Both the position numbers and the translations under genes were made by a program. A stretch of 64,000 nt of DNA, from the NCBI RefSeq assembly GCF_051014685.1, contig NW_027478761.1, positions 124,001 to 188,000 of the forward strand. The letters run 5' to 3'. Positions 31,250 through 45,619 of this stretch are shown in pieces; within the stretch, counting starts at the first letter, position 1, and each line of letters opens with the position of its first letter. The notes under the pieces were generated by a model. That model searched no databases, was not told the DNA's origin, and was given only the letters and a program-made list of their open reading frames with translations. Origin of the DNA: Ptiloglossa arizonensis. Taxonomy: Eukaryota > Arthropoda > Insecta > Hymenoptera > Colletidae.

Positions 31250-31910
31250 TTATACGTTATACGTTATACGTTATACGTTATACGTTATACGTTATACGTT
31301 ATACGTTATACGTTACACGTTATAGGTTGTACGTTATACGTTATACGTTATACGTTACACGTTATCCGTTATACGTTATACGTTATACGTTATACGTTAT
31401 ACGTTATACGTTATACGTTATACGTTATACGTTATACGTTATACGTTATACGTTATACGTTATACGCTATACGTTATACGTTATACGTTATACGTTGTAC
31501 GTTATACGTTTTACGTTATACGTTGTACGTTATACGTTATACGTTATACGTTATACGTTATACGTCATGCGATATACGTTACACGTTATTCGTTATACGT
31601 TATACGTTAAACGTTGTACGTTATACGTTATACGTTATACCTCATACGTTATACGTCATACGTTATACGCTATACGTTATACGTTATACGTTATACGTTG
31701 TACGTTATACGTTATACGTTATACGTTGTACGTTATACGTTATACGTCATGCGATATACGTTATACGTTATTCGTTATACGTTATACGTTAAACGTTGTA
31801 CGTTATACGTAATACGTTATACGTTATACGTTATACGTTATACGTTATACGTTATACGTTATGCGTTATACGTTGTACGTTATACGTTATACGTTATACG
31901 TTATACGTTA
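31250..31910 (+). repeat. Duplication J, copy 1
   Basis: Matches 33,560-34,220 at a constant offset of 2,310 bp (gttacac at 31312 and 33622; L1 at 31564/33874 and 31746/34056). No difference between the copies was noticed by eye. It includes a ctcatac unit near 31,641 and one gttttac unit near 31,508, both shared. Confidence 0.85.
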
Positions 31911-32739
31911 TACGTTAGACGCTATACGTTATACGTAATATGTAATACGTCATACGTTTTACGTCAATCGTTATACGTTATACGTTATACGCTATACGTT
32001 ATACGTTATACGTTATACGTTAGACGCTATACGTTATACGTTATACGTTATACGTTGTACGTTATACGTTATACGTTATACGTTGTACGTTATACGTTAT
32101 ACGGTGTACGTTAAACGTTATACGTTATACGTTATACGTTATACGTTAGACGCTATACGTTATACGTTACACGTTATACGTTATACGTTATACGTTATAC
32201 GTTGTACGTTATACGTTCTACGTTATACATTATACGTTAAACGTTGTACGTTATACGTTATACGTCATACGTTATACGTTATACGTTATATGTTATACGT
32301 TCTACGTTATACGTTATACGTTAAACGTGGTACGTTATACGTTATACGTTATACGTTATACGTTATACGTTATACGTTATACGTTACACGTTATAGGTTG
32401 TACGTTATACGTTATACGTTATACGTTACACGTTATCCGTTATACGTTATACGTTATACGTTATACGTTATACGTTATACGTTATACGTTATACGTTATA
32501 CGTTATACGTTATACGTTATACGTTATACGTTATACGTTATACGTTATACGTTATACGTTATACGTTATACGTTATACGTTATACGTTATGCGTTATACG
32601 TTATGCGTTATACGTTATGCGTTATACGTTATACGTTATACGTTATACGTTATACGTTATACGTAATACGTTATAGGTTATACGTTATACGTTATACGTT
32701 ATACGTTATACGTTATACGTTCTACGTTATACGTTATAC

Positions 32740-33570
32740 GTTAAACGTTGTACGTTATACGATATACGTTTTACGTTATACGTTATACGTTATACGTTAT
32801 ACGTTATACGTTATGCGTTATACGTCATGCGATATACGTTATACGTTATTCGTTATACGTTATACGTTAAACGTTGTACGTTATACGTTATACGTTATAC
32901 GTTATACGTTATACGTTATACGTTACACGTTATCCGTTATACGTTATACGTTATACGTTATACGTTATACGTTATACGTTATACGTTATACGTTATACGT
33001 TATACGTTATACGTTATACGTTATACGTTATACGTTATACGTTATACGTTATACGTTATACGTTATACGTTATACGTTATACGTTATACGTTATACGTTA
33101 TGCGTTATACGTTATGCGTTATACGTTATGCGTTATACGTTATACGTTATACGTTATACGTTATACGTTATACGTAATACGTTATAGGTTATACGTTATA
33201 CGTTATACGTTATACGTTATACGTTATACGTTCTACGTTATACGTTATACGTTAAACGTTGTACGTTATACGATATACGTTTTACGTTATACGTTATACG
33301 TTATACGTTATACGTTATACGTTATGCGTTATACGTCATGCGATATACGTTATACGTTATTCGTTATACGTTATACGTTAAACGTTGTACGTTATACGTT
33401 ATACGTTATACGTTTTACGTTATACGTTATACGTTATACGTTATACGTTATGCGTTATACGTTGTACGTTATACGTTATACGTTATACGTTATACGTTAT
33501 ACGTTAGACGCTATACGTTATACGTAATATGTAATACGTCATACGTTTTACGTCTATCGTTATACGTTAT
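32740..33570 (+). repeat. Duplication K, copy 1
   Basis: Matches 34,238-35,100, offset 1,498 bp at gttaaac (32740 and 34238) and at L1 (32824 and 34322), then 1,526 bp after a four-unit gain in copy 2. It ends with the L3 form gtctatc at 33552. Confidence 0.85.
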
Positions 33571-34220
33571 ACGTTATACGTTATACGTTATACGTTATAC
33601 GTTATACGTTATACGTTATACGTTACACGTTATAGGTTGTACGTTATACGTTATACGTTATACGTTACACGTTATCCGTTATACGTTATACGTTATACGT
33701 TATACGTTATACGTTATACGTTATACGTTATACGTTATACGTTATACGTTATACGTTATACGTTATACGTTATACGCTATACGTTATACGTTATACGTTA
33801 TACGTTGTACGTTATACGTTTTACGTTATACGTTGTACGTTATACGTTATACGTTATACGTTATACGTTATACGTCATGCGATATACGTTACACGTTATT
33901 CGTTATACGTTATACGTTAAACGTTGTACGTTATACGTTATACGTTATACCTCATACGTTATACGTCATACGTTATACGCTATACGTTATACGTTATACG
34001 TTATACGTTGTACGTTATACGTTATACGTTATACGTTGTACGTTATACGTTATACGTCATGCGATATACGTTATACGTTATTCGTTATACGTTATACGTT
34101 AAACGTTGTACGTTATACGTAATACGTTATACGTTATACGTTATACGTTATACGTTATACGTTATACGTTATGCGTTATACGTTGTACGTTATACGTTAT
34201 ACGTTATACGTTATACGTTA
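33560..34220 (+). repeat. Duplication J, copy 2
   Basis: Direct copy of 31,250-31,910. J and K copies alternate (J1, K1, J2, K2), so a unit of about 2.3 kb spanning J+K was probably duplicated and then trimmed. Confidence 0.82.
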
Positions 34221-34237
34221 TACGTTATACGTTATAC

Positions 34238-35100
34238 GTTAAACGTTGTACGTTATACGATATACGTTTTACGTTATACGTTATACGTTATACGTTATAC
34301 GTTATACGTTATGCGTTATACGTCATGCGATATACGTTATACGTTATTCGTTATACGTTATACGTTAAACGTTGTACGTTATACGTTATACGTTAAACGT
34401 TGTACGTTATACGTTATACGTTATACGTTATACGTTATACGTTATACGTTACACGTTATCCGTTATACGTTATACGTTATACGTTATACGTTATACGTTA
34501 TACGTTATACGTTATACGTTATACGTTATACGTTATACGTTATACGTTATACGTTATACGTTATACGTTATACGTTATACGTTATACGTTATACGTTATA
34601 CGTTATACGTTATACGTTATACGTTATGCGTTATACGTTATGCGTTATACGTTATGCGTTATACGTTATACGTTATACGTTATACGTTATACGTTATACG
34701 TAATACGTTATAGGTTATACGTTATACGTTATACGTTATACGTTATACGTTATACGTTCTACGTTATACGTTATACGTTAAACGTTGTACGTTATACGAT
34801 ATACGTTTTACGTTATACGTTATACGTTATACGTTATACGTTATACGTTATGCGTTATACGTCATGCGATATACGTTATACGTTATTCGTTATACGTTAT
34901 ACGTTAAACGTTGTACGTTATACGTTATACGTTATACGTTTTACGTTATACGTTATACGTTATACGTTATACGTTATGCGTTATACGTTGTACGTTATAC
35001 GTTATACGTTATACGTTATACGTTATACGTTAGACGCTATACGTTATACGTAATATGTAATACGTCATACGTTTTACGTCTATCGTTATACGTTATACGT
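34238..35100 (+). repeat. Duplication K, copy 2
   Basis: Direct copy of 32,740-33,570 with L1 at 34322 and 34861 and L3 form gtctatc at 35078. It has an additional gttaaac + gttgtac pair near 34,392 (four-unit gain). Confidence 0.82.
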
Positions 35101-37300
35101 TATACGCTATACGTTATACGTTATACGTTATACGTTAGACGCTATACGTTATACGTTATACGTTATACGTTGTACGTTATACGTTATACGTTATACGTTG
35201 TACGTTATACGTTATACGTTATACGTTAAACGTTATACGTTATACGTTATACGTTATACGTTAGACGCTATACGTTATACGTTACACGTTATACGTTATA
35301 CGTTATACGTTATACGTTGTACGTTATACGTTCTACGTTATACATTATACGTTAAACGTTGTACGTTATACGTTATACGTCATACGTTATACGTTATACG
35401 TTATATGTTATACGTTCTACGTTATACGTTATACGTTAAACGTGGTACGTTATACGTTATACGTTATACGTTATACGTTATACGTTATACGTTATACGTT
35501 ATACGTTATACGTTATACGTTATACGTTATACGTTATACGTTATACGTTATACGTTATGCGTTATGCGTTATACGTTTTACGTTATACGTTATACGTTAT
35601 ACGTTATACGTTATACGTTATACGTTATACGTTATACGTTATACGTTATACGTTATACGTTATAGGTTATACGTTATACGTTATACGTTATAGGTTGTAC
35701 GTTATACGTTATTCGTTATAAGTTATACGCTATACGTCATACGTTATACGTTATACGTTATACGTTATACGTTATACGTTATACGTTATACGTTATACGT
35801 TATACGTTATACGTTATACGTTATACGTTATACGTTATACGTTATACGTTATACGTTATACGTTATACGTTATACGTTATACGTTATACGTTATACGTTA
35901 TACGTTATACGTTATAAGTTATACGTTATACGTTATACGTTATACGTTGTACGTTATTCGTTATACGTTGTACGTTATACGTTCTACGTTGTACGTTCTA
36001 CGTTAAACGTTGTACGTTATACGTTATACGTCATACGTTATACGTTATACGTTATATGTTATACGTTATACGTTATACGTTATACGTTATACGTTATACG
36101 TTATAGGTTATACGTTATACGTTAGACGCTATACGTTATACGTAATATGTAATACGTCATACGTTTTACGTTAATCGTTATACGTTATACGTTATACGCT
36201 ATACGTTATACGTTATACGTTATACGTTAGACGCTATACGTTATACGTTATACGTTGTACGTTATACGTTATTCGTTATACGTTATACGTTATTCGTTAT
36301 ACGTTATACGTTATACGTCATACGTTATACGTTATACGTTATACATTATACGTTATACGTTATACGTTATACGTTATACGTTATTCGTTATACGTTATAC
36401 GTTATACGTTATACGTTATGCGTTATACGTTATACGTTATACGTTATACGTTATACGTAATACGTTATACGTTAAACGTTATACGTTATACGTTATGCGT
36501 TATAAGCTATACGTTATGCGTTATAGGATATACGTTATGCGTTATAGGATATACGTTATACTTTATACGTTGTACGTTATACGTTATACGTTATACGTTA
36601 TACGTTATATGTTATACGTTGTACGTTATACGTTATTCGTTATACGTTATACGTTATACGTTATACGTTATTCGTTATACGTTATACGTTATACGTTATA
36701 CGTTATGCGTTATACGTTATACGTTATACGTTATACGTTATACGTAATACGTTATACGTTAAACGTTATACGTTATACGTTATGCGTTATAAGCTATACG
36801 TTATGCGTTATAGGATATACGTTATGCGTTATAGGATATACGTTATACTTTATACGTTGTACGTTATACGTTATACGTTATGCGTTATACGTCATGCGTT
36901 ATACGTCTTACGTTATACGTTATACGTTATACGTTATACGTCATACGTTATACGTTATACGTTATACGTTATACGTTATACGTTCTACGTTATACGTTAT
37001 ACGTTAAACGCTGTACGTTATACGTTATACGTTATACGTTATACGTTATACGTTATACGTTATACGATATACGTTTTACGTTATACGTTATACGTTATAC
37101 GTTATACGTTATACGTTATGCATTATACGTCATGCGATATACGTTATACGTTATTCGTTATACGTTATACGTTAAACGTTGTACGTTATACGTTATACGT
37201 TATACGTTATACGTTATACGTTACACGTTATCCGTTATACGTTATACGTTATACGTTATACGTTATACGTTATACGTTATACGTTATACGTTATACGTTA
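35101..37300 (+). repeat. Satellite with few long-range partners
   Basis: Satellite only. It contains L3 at 36170, L1 at 37129 and a pair of similar sub-blocks near 36.4-36.57 and 36.70-36.86 kb. Each sub-block has gttatgc, a gttataa + gctatac pair, then two gttatag + gatatac pairs and tttatac. This is a short local duplication with spacing about 300 bp. I did not find a long partner for the rest. Confidence 0.6.
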
Positions 37301-37303
37301 TAC

Positions 37304-39990
37304 GTTGTACGTTGTACGTTATACGTTATACGTTATACGTTATACGTTATACCTTATACGTTATACGTTATACGTTATACGTTGTACGTTGTACGTTATA
37401 CGTTATACGTTATACGTTATACGTTATACGTTATACGTAATATGTAATACGTCATACGTTATACGTTATACGTTATACGTTATACGTTATACGTTATACG
37501 TTATACGTTATACGTTATACGTTATACGTTATACGTTATACTTCATACGTTATACGTTATACGTTATACGTTATACGTTATACGTTATACGTTATACGTT
37601 ATACGTTATACGTTATACGTTATACGTTATACGTTATACGTTATACGTTATACGTTAGACGCTATACGTTATACGTTACACGTTATACGTTATACGTTAT
37701 ACGTTATACGTTATACGTTGTACGTTATACGTTCTACGTTATACGTTATACGTTAAACGTTGTACGTTATACGTTATACGTCATACGTTATACGTTATAC
37801 GTTATATGTTATACGTTCTACGTTATACGTTATACGTTATGCGTTATACGTTATACGTTATACGTTATACGTTATACGTTATACGTTATACGTTATACGT
37901 TATACGTTATACGCTATACGTTATACGTAATACGTAATACGTCATACGTTTTACGTTAATTGTTATACGTTATACGTTATACGCTATACGTTATACGTTA
38001 TACGTTATACGTTAGACGCTATACGTTATACGTTATACGTTATACATTATACGTTATACGTTATACGTTGTTCGTTATACGTTCTACGTTATACGTTATA
38101 CGTTAAACGCTGTACGTTATACGTTATACGTCATACGTTATACGTTACACGTTATATGTTATACGTTCTACGTTATACATTATACGTTAAACGCTGTACG
38201 TTATACGTTATACGTTTTACGTTATACGTTATACGTTATACGTTATACGTTATACGTCATACGTTATACGTTATACGTTATATGTTATACGTTATACGTA
38301 ATACGTTATAGGTTATACGTTATACGTTATACGTTATACGTTATATGTTATACGCTCTACGTTATACGTAATACGTTATACGTTATACGTTATACGTTAT
38401 ACGTTATACGTTATACGTTATACGTTATGCGTTATAGGATATACGTTATACGTTATACGTTGTACGTTATACGTTGTACGTTATACGTTATACGTTATAC
38501 GTTATACGTTATACGTTATACGTTAGACGCTATACGTTATACGTTACACGTTATACGTTATACGTTATACGTTATACGTTGAACGTTATACGCTCTACGT
38601 TATACGTTATACGTTAAACGTTGTACGTTATACGTTATACGTCATACGTTATACGTTATACGTTATACGTTATACGTTGTACGTTATACGTTGTACGTTA
38701 TACGTTATACGTTATACGTTATACGTTATACGTTATACGTTAGACGGTATACGTTATACGTTATACGTTATACGTTATACGTTATACGTTAGACGCTATA
38801 CGTTATACGTTACACGTTATACGTTATACGTTATACGTTATACGTTATGCGTTATACGTTATACGTTATACGTTATACGTTATACGTTATACGTTATACG
38901 TTATACGTTATACGTAAATCGTTATAGGTTATACGTTATACGTTATACGTTATACGTTATATGTTATACGCTCTACGTTATACGTTATACGTTATACGTT
39001 ATACGTTATACGTTATACGTTATACGTTATACGTTATACGTTATACGTTATACGTTATACGTTATACGTTATACGTTATGCGTTATACGTTATACGTTAT
39101 ACGTTATACGTTATACGTTATACGTTATACGTTATACGTTATGCGTTATACGTAATACGTTATACGTTATACTTTATACGTTATACGTTATACGTTATAC
39201 GTTATACGTTATACGTTATACGTTATACGTTATACGTTATGCGTTATAGGATATACGTTATACGTTATACGTTGTACGTTATACGTTGTACGTTATACGT
39301 TATTCGTTATACGTTATACGTTATTCGTTATACGTTATACGTTATACGTTATACGTTATGCGTTATACGTCATGCGATATACGTTATACGTTATTCGTTA
39401 TACGTTATACGTTAAACGTTGTACGTTATACGTTATACGTTATACGTTATACGTTATACGCTATACGTTATACGTTATACGTTATGCGTTATACGTTGTA
39501 CGTTATACGTTATACGTTATACGTTATACGTTCTACGTTAGACGCTATACGTTATACGTAATATGTAATACGTCATACGTTTTACGTTAATCTTTATACG
39601 TTATACGTTATACGTTATACGCTATACGTTATACGTTATACGTTATACGTTAGACGCTATACGTTATACGTTGTACGTTATACGTTATACGTTATACGTT
39701 GTACGTTATGCGTTATACGTTATACGTTATACGTTATACGTTATACGTTATACGTTATACGTTATACGTTATACGTTAGACGCTATACGTTATACGTTAC
39801 ACGTTATACGTTATACGTTATACGTTATACGTTATACGTTGTACGTTATACGTTCTACGTTATACGTTATACGTTAAACGTTGTACGTTATACGATATAC
39901 GTCATACGTTATACGTTATACGTTATATGTTATACGTTCTACGTTATACGTTATACGTTAAACGTGGTACGTTATACGTTATACGTTATA
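37304..39990 (+). repeat. Duplication C, copy 1 (2.7 kb)
   Basis: Matches 41,056-43,735, offset 3,752 bp from the gttgtac doublet (37304 and 41056) through about 39.15 kb, then 3,745 bp (L3 at 39586 and 43331; L1 at 39369 and 43114). It begins with an R module (37,304-37,961) and ends at gtggtac (T3G, A4G) before a perfect run. Confidence 0.87.
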
Positions 39991-40299
39991 CGTTATACGT
40001 TATACGTTATACGTTATACGTTATACGTTATACGTTATACGTTATACGTTATACGTTATACGTTATACGTTATACGTTATACGTTATACGTTATACGTTA
40101 TACGTTATACGTTATACGTTATACGTTATACGTTATACGTTATACGTTATACGTTATACGTTATACGTTATACGTTATACGTTATACGTTATACGTTATA
40201 CGTTATACGTTATACGTTATACGTTATACGTTATACGTTATACGTTATACGTTATACGTTATACGTTATACGTTATACGTTATACGTTATACGTTATAC
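39971..40299 (+). repeat. Perfect run of 47 units
   Basis: 329 bp of unchanged units lie between gtggtac (ends 39970) and gttacac (40300). The same right flank follows the 54-unit run at 46,320, so the run length differs between otherwise matching copies. Confidence 0.87.
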
Positions 40300-41055
40300 G
40301 TTACACGTTATACGTTATACGTTATACTTAATACGTTATACGTTATACGTTATACGTTATACGTTATACGTTATACGTTATACGTTATACGTTATGCGTT
40401 ATAGGATATACGTTATACGTTATACGTTGTACGTTATACGTTGTACGTTATACGTTGTACGTTATACGTTGTACGTTATACGTTATTCGTTATACGTTAT
40501 ACGTTATTCGTTATACGTTATACGTTATACGTTATACGTTATGCGTTATACGTCATGCGATATACGTTATACGTTATTCGTTATACGTTATACGTTAAAC
40601 GTTGTACGTTATACGTTATACGTTATACGTTATACGTTATACGCTATACGTTATACGTTATACGTTATGCGTTATACGTTGTACGTTATACGTTATACGT
40701 TATACGTTATACGTTATACGTTATACGTTAGACGCTATACGTCATACGTAATATGTAATACGTCATACGTTTTACGTTAATCTTTATACGTTATACGTTA
40801 TACGTTATACGCTATACGTTATACGTTATACGTTATACGTTAGACGCTATACGTTATACGTTGTACGTTATACGTTATACGTTATACGTTGTACGTTATG
40901 CGTTATACGTTATACGTTATACGTTATACGTTATACGTTATACGTTATACGTTATACGTTAGACGCTATACGTTATACGTTACACGTTATACGTTATACG
41001 TTATACGTTATACGTTATACGTTGTACGTTATACGTTCTACGTTATACGTTATAC
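40300..41055 (+). repeat. Duplication Q, copy 1
   Basis: Matches 46,698-47,453 at a constant offset of 6,398 bp: gttacac at 40300/46698, L1 at 40552/46950, L3 at 40776/47174. It includes a rare ttaatac (G1T, T3A) unit near 40,328 and four alternating gttgtac units near 40.43-40.47 kb, all shared. Confidence 0.87.
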
Positions 41056-43735
41056 GTTGTACGTTGTACGTTATACGTTATACGTTATACGTTATACGTT
41101 ATACCTTATACGTTATACGTTATACGTTATACGTTGTACGTTGTACGTTATACGTTATACGTTATACGTTATACGTTATACGTTATACGTAATATGTAAT
41201 ACGTCATACGTTATACGTTATACGTTATACGTTATACGTTATACGTTATACGTTATACGTTATACGTTATACGTTATACGTTATACGTTATACTTCATAC
41301 GTTATACGTTATACGTTATACGTTATACGTTATACGTTATACGTTATACGTTATACGTTATACGTTATACGTTATACGTTATACGTTATACGTTATACGT
41401 TATACGTTAGACGCTATACGTTATACGTTACACGTTATACGTTATACGTTATACGTTATACGTTATACGTTGTACGTTATACGTTCTACGTTATACGTTA
41501 TACGTTAAACGTTGTACGTTATACGTTATACGTCATACGTTATACGTTATACGTTATATGTTATACGTTCTACGTTATACGTTATACGTTATGCGTTATA
41601 CGTTATACGTTATACGTTATACGTTATACGTTATACGTTATACGTTATACGTTATACGTTATACGCTATACGTTATACGTAATACGTAATACGTCATACG
41701 TTTTACGTTAATTGTTATACGTTATACGTTATACGCTATACGTTATACGTTATACGTTATACGTTAGACGCTATACGTTATACGTTATACGTTATACATT
41801 ATACGTTATACGTTATACGTTGTTCGTTATACGTTCTACGTTATACGTTATACGTTAAACGCTGTACGTTATACGTTATACGTCATACGTTATACGTTAC
41901 ACGTTATATGTTATACGTTCTACGTTATACATTATACGTTAAACGCTGTACGTTATACGTTATACGTTTTACGTTATACGTTATACGTTATACGTTATAC
42001 GTTATACGTCATACGTTATACGTTATACGTTATATGTTATACGTTATACGTAATACGTTATAGGTTATACGTTATACGTTATACGTTATACGTTATATGT
42101 TATACGCTCTACGTTATACGTAATACGTTATACGTTATACGTTATACGTTATACGTTATACGTTATACGTTATACGTTATGCGTTATAGGATATACGTTA
42201 TACGTTATACGTTGTACGTTATACGTTGTACGTTATACGTTATACGTTATACGTTATACGTTATACGTTATACGTTAGACGCTATACGTTATACGTTACA
42301 CGTTATACGTTATACGTTATACGTTATACGTTGAACGTTATACGCTCTACGTTATACGTTATACGTTAAACGTTGTACGTTATACGTTATACGTCATACG
42401 TTATACGTTATACGTTATACGTTATACGTTGTACGTTATACGTTGTACGTTATACGTTATACGTTATACGTTATACGTTATACGTTATACGTTAGACGGT
42501 ATACGTTATACGTTATACGTTATACGTTATACGTTATACGTTAGACGCTATACGTTATACGTTACACGTTATACGTTATACGTTATACGTTATACGTTAT
42601 GCGTTATACGTTATACGTTATACGTTATACGTTATACGTTATACGTTATACGTTATACGTTATACGTAAATCGTTATAGGTTATACGTTATACGTTATAC
42701 GTTATACGTTATATGTTATACGCTCTACGTTATACGTTATACGTTATACGTTATACGTTATACGTTATACGTTATACGTTATACGTTATACGTTATACGT
42801 TATACGTTATACGTTATACGTTATGCGTTATACGTTATACGTTATACGTTATACGTTATACGTTATACGTTATACGTTATACGTTATGCGTTATACGTAA
42901 TACGTTATACGTTATACTTTATACGTTATACGTTATACGTTATACGTTATACGTTATACGTTATACGTTATACGTTATACGTTATGCGTTATAGGATATA
43001 CGTTATACGTTATACGTTGTACGTTATACGTTGTACGTTATACGTTATTCGTTATACGTTATACGTTATTCGTTATACGTTATACGTTATACGTTATACG
43101 TTATGCGTTATACGTCATGCGATATACGTTATACGTTATTCGTTATACGTTATACGTTAAACGTTGTACGTTATACGTTATACGTTATACGTTATACGTT
43201 ATACGCTATACGTTATACGTTATACGTTATGCGTTATACGTTGTACGTTATACGTTATACGTTATACGTTATACGTTATACGTTAGACGCTATACGTTAT
43301 ACGTAATATGTAATACGTCATACGTTTTACGTTAATCTTTATACGTTATACGTTATACGTTATACGCTATACGTTATACGTTATACGTTATACGTTAGAC
43401 GCTATACGTTATACGTTGTACGTTATACGTTATACGTTATACGTTGTACGTTATGCGTTATACGTTATACGTTATACGTTATACGTTATACGTTATACGT
43501 TATACGTTATACGTTATACGTTAGACGCTATACGTTATACGTTACACGTTATACGTTATACGTTATACGTTATACGTTATACGTTGTACGTTATACGTTC
43601 TACGTTATACGTTATACGTTAAACGTTGTACGTTATACGATATACGTCATACGTTATACGTTATACGTTATATGTTATACGTTCTACGTTATACGTTATA
43701 CGTTAAACGTGGTACGTTATACGTTATACGTTATA
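41056..43735 (+). repeat. Duplication C, copy 2
   Basis: Direct copy of 37,304-39,990, including the gttaatt form of L3 (41707, partner 37955) found nowhere else. At its left end it is fused to duplication Q. Its right part also belongs to duplication E. Confidence 0.87.
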
Positions 43736-44480
43736 CGTTATACGTTATACGTTATACGTTATACGTTATACGTTATGCGTTATACGTTATACGTTATGCG
43801 TTATAGGATATACGTTATACGTTATACGTTGTACGTTATAAGTTATACGTTATACGTTATACGTTATACGTTATACGTTATACGTTATACGTTATACGTT
43901 ATACGTTATACGTTATACGTTATACGTCATACGTTATACGTTATACGTTATACGTTATACGTTATACGTTATACGTTATACGTTATACGTTATACGTTAT
44001 ACGTTATACGTTACACGTTATACGTTATACGTTATACTTTATACGTTATACGTTATACGTTATACGTTATACGTTATACGTTATACGTTATACGTTATAC
44101 GTTATGCGTTATAGGATATACGTTATACGTTATACGTTGTACGTTATACGTTATGCGTTATACGTCATGCGATATACGTAATACGTTATTCGTTATACGT
44201 TATACGTTAAGCGTTGTACGTTATACGTTATACGTTATACGTTATACGTAATACGTTATACGTTATACGTTATACGTTATACGTTATACGTTGTACGTTA
44301 TACGTTATACGTTACACGTTATACGTTATACGTTATACGTTATACGTTATACGTTATACGTTATAAGTTATACGTTGTACGTTATACGTTATACGTTATA
44401 CGTTATACGTTATACGTTATACGTTATGCGTTATACGTTATACGTTATACGTTATACGTCATACGTTATACGTTATACGT
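42930..44480 (+). repeat. Duplication E, copy 1
   Basis: Matches 48,740-50,310, offset 5,810 bp (gttatgc at 42981/48791, L3 at 43331/49141), becoming 5,824 bp at L1 44164/49988 and the following gttgtac (44291/50115), then about 5,831 bp. Both copies carry the T3A form of L1 and a gttaagc (T5A, A6G) unit. Confidence 0.85.
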
Positions 44481-45619
44481 TATACGTTATACGTTATACG
44501 TTATACGTTATACGTTATACGTTATACGTTATAGGTTGTACGTTATACGTTATACGTTATACGTTATACGTTATACGTTATGCGTTATACGTTATACGTT
44601 ATACGTTATACGATATACGTTATACGTTATACGTTATACGTTATACGTTATACGTTATACGTTATACGTTATGCGTTATAGGATATACGTTATACGTTAT
44701 ACGTTGTACGTTATACGTTATGCGTTATACGTCATGCGATATACGTAATACGTTATTCGTTATACGTTATACGGTAAACGTTGTACGTTATACGTTATAC
44801 GTTATACGTTATACGTAATACGTTATACGTTATACGTTATACGTTATACTTTATACGTTGTACGTTATACGTTATACGTTATACGTTATACGATATACGT
44901 TATACGTTATACGTTATACGTTATAAGTTATACGTTGTACGTTATACGTTATACGTTATACATTATACGTTAGACGTTGTACGTTATACGTTATACGTTA
45001 TACGTTATGCGTTATAGGATATACGTTATACGTTATACGTTGTACGATATACGTTATACGTTATACGTTATACGTTATACGTTATACGTTATACGTTAAA
45101 CGTTATACGTTATACGTTATACGTTATACGTGATACGTTATACGTTGTACGTTGTACGTAATACGTTATACGTTGTACGTTGTACGTTATACGTTATACG
45201 TTATACGTTATACGTTATACGTTATACGTTATACGTTATACGTTATACGTTATACGTTATACGTTATACGTTATACGTTAGACGCTATACGTTATACGTT
45301 ATACGTTATTCGTTGTACGTTAGACGTTATACGTTGTACGTTATACGTTCTACGTTGTACGTTATACGTTAAACGTTATGCGTTATACGTTATACGTTAT
45401 ACGTTATACGTTATACGTTATACGTTATACGTTATGCGTTATACGTTATACGTTATACGTTATACGTTATACGTTATACGTTATACGTTATACGTTATGC
45501 GTTATACGTAATACGTTATAGGTTATACGTTATACGTTATACGTTATACGTTATACGTTATATGTTATACGCTCTACGTTATACGTTATACTTTATACGT
45601 TATACGTTATACGTTATAC
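44481..45619 (+). repeat. Divergent satellite stretch rich in varied units
   Basis: Satellite only, with L1 (T3A form) at 44731 and a ggtaaac unit near 44,773. It also has a gtgatac (T3G) unit near 45,130, several gttgtac + gtaatac pairs near 45.15 kb and mixed marks around 45.3-45.4 kb. I found no long partner for 44.85-45.6 kb, so it may be the least recently duplicated part of the right domain. Confidence 0.6.

Larger units (their letters stand above)
1..31740 (+). repeat. Left array domain (T5C-type L1, gtcaatc-type L3)
   Basis: This part is defined by shared variant barcodes. L1 copies here carry gttacac (T5C) as third unit, for example at 1548, 2962, 4691, 5384, 8849, 9843, 11068, 14757, 15338, 17809, 18166, 18712, 19300, 20826, 21519, 22191, 26111, 26650, 27238, 29548-30087 and 31564. 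L3 copies end in gtcaatc at 7099, 12825, 14442, 17494, 23703, 28960 and, just past the edge, 31963. The recurrent pair gttatag + gttgtac after gttacac is also mostly confined here. The edge at about 31.7 kb is where the other L1 form first appears. Confidence 0.8.
31741..36170 (+). repeat. Transition zone between array domains
   Basis: Both L1 forms coexist here. The canonical-third-unit form is at 31746, 32824, 33335, 34056, 34322 and 34861, and the T5C form is still present at 33874. L3 changes from gtcaatc (31963) through gtctatc (33552, 35078) to gttaatc (36170). The zone is itself built from two interleaved local duplications, offsets 2,310 and about 1,500-1,526 bp. The intermediate gtctatc form is found nowhere else in the window. 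Confidence 0.75.
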
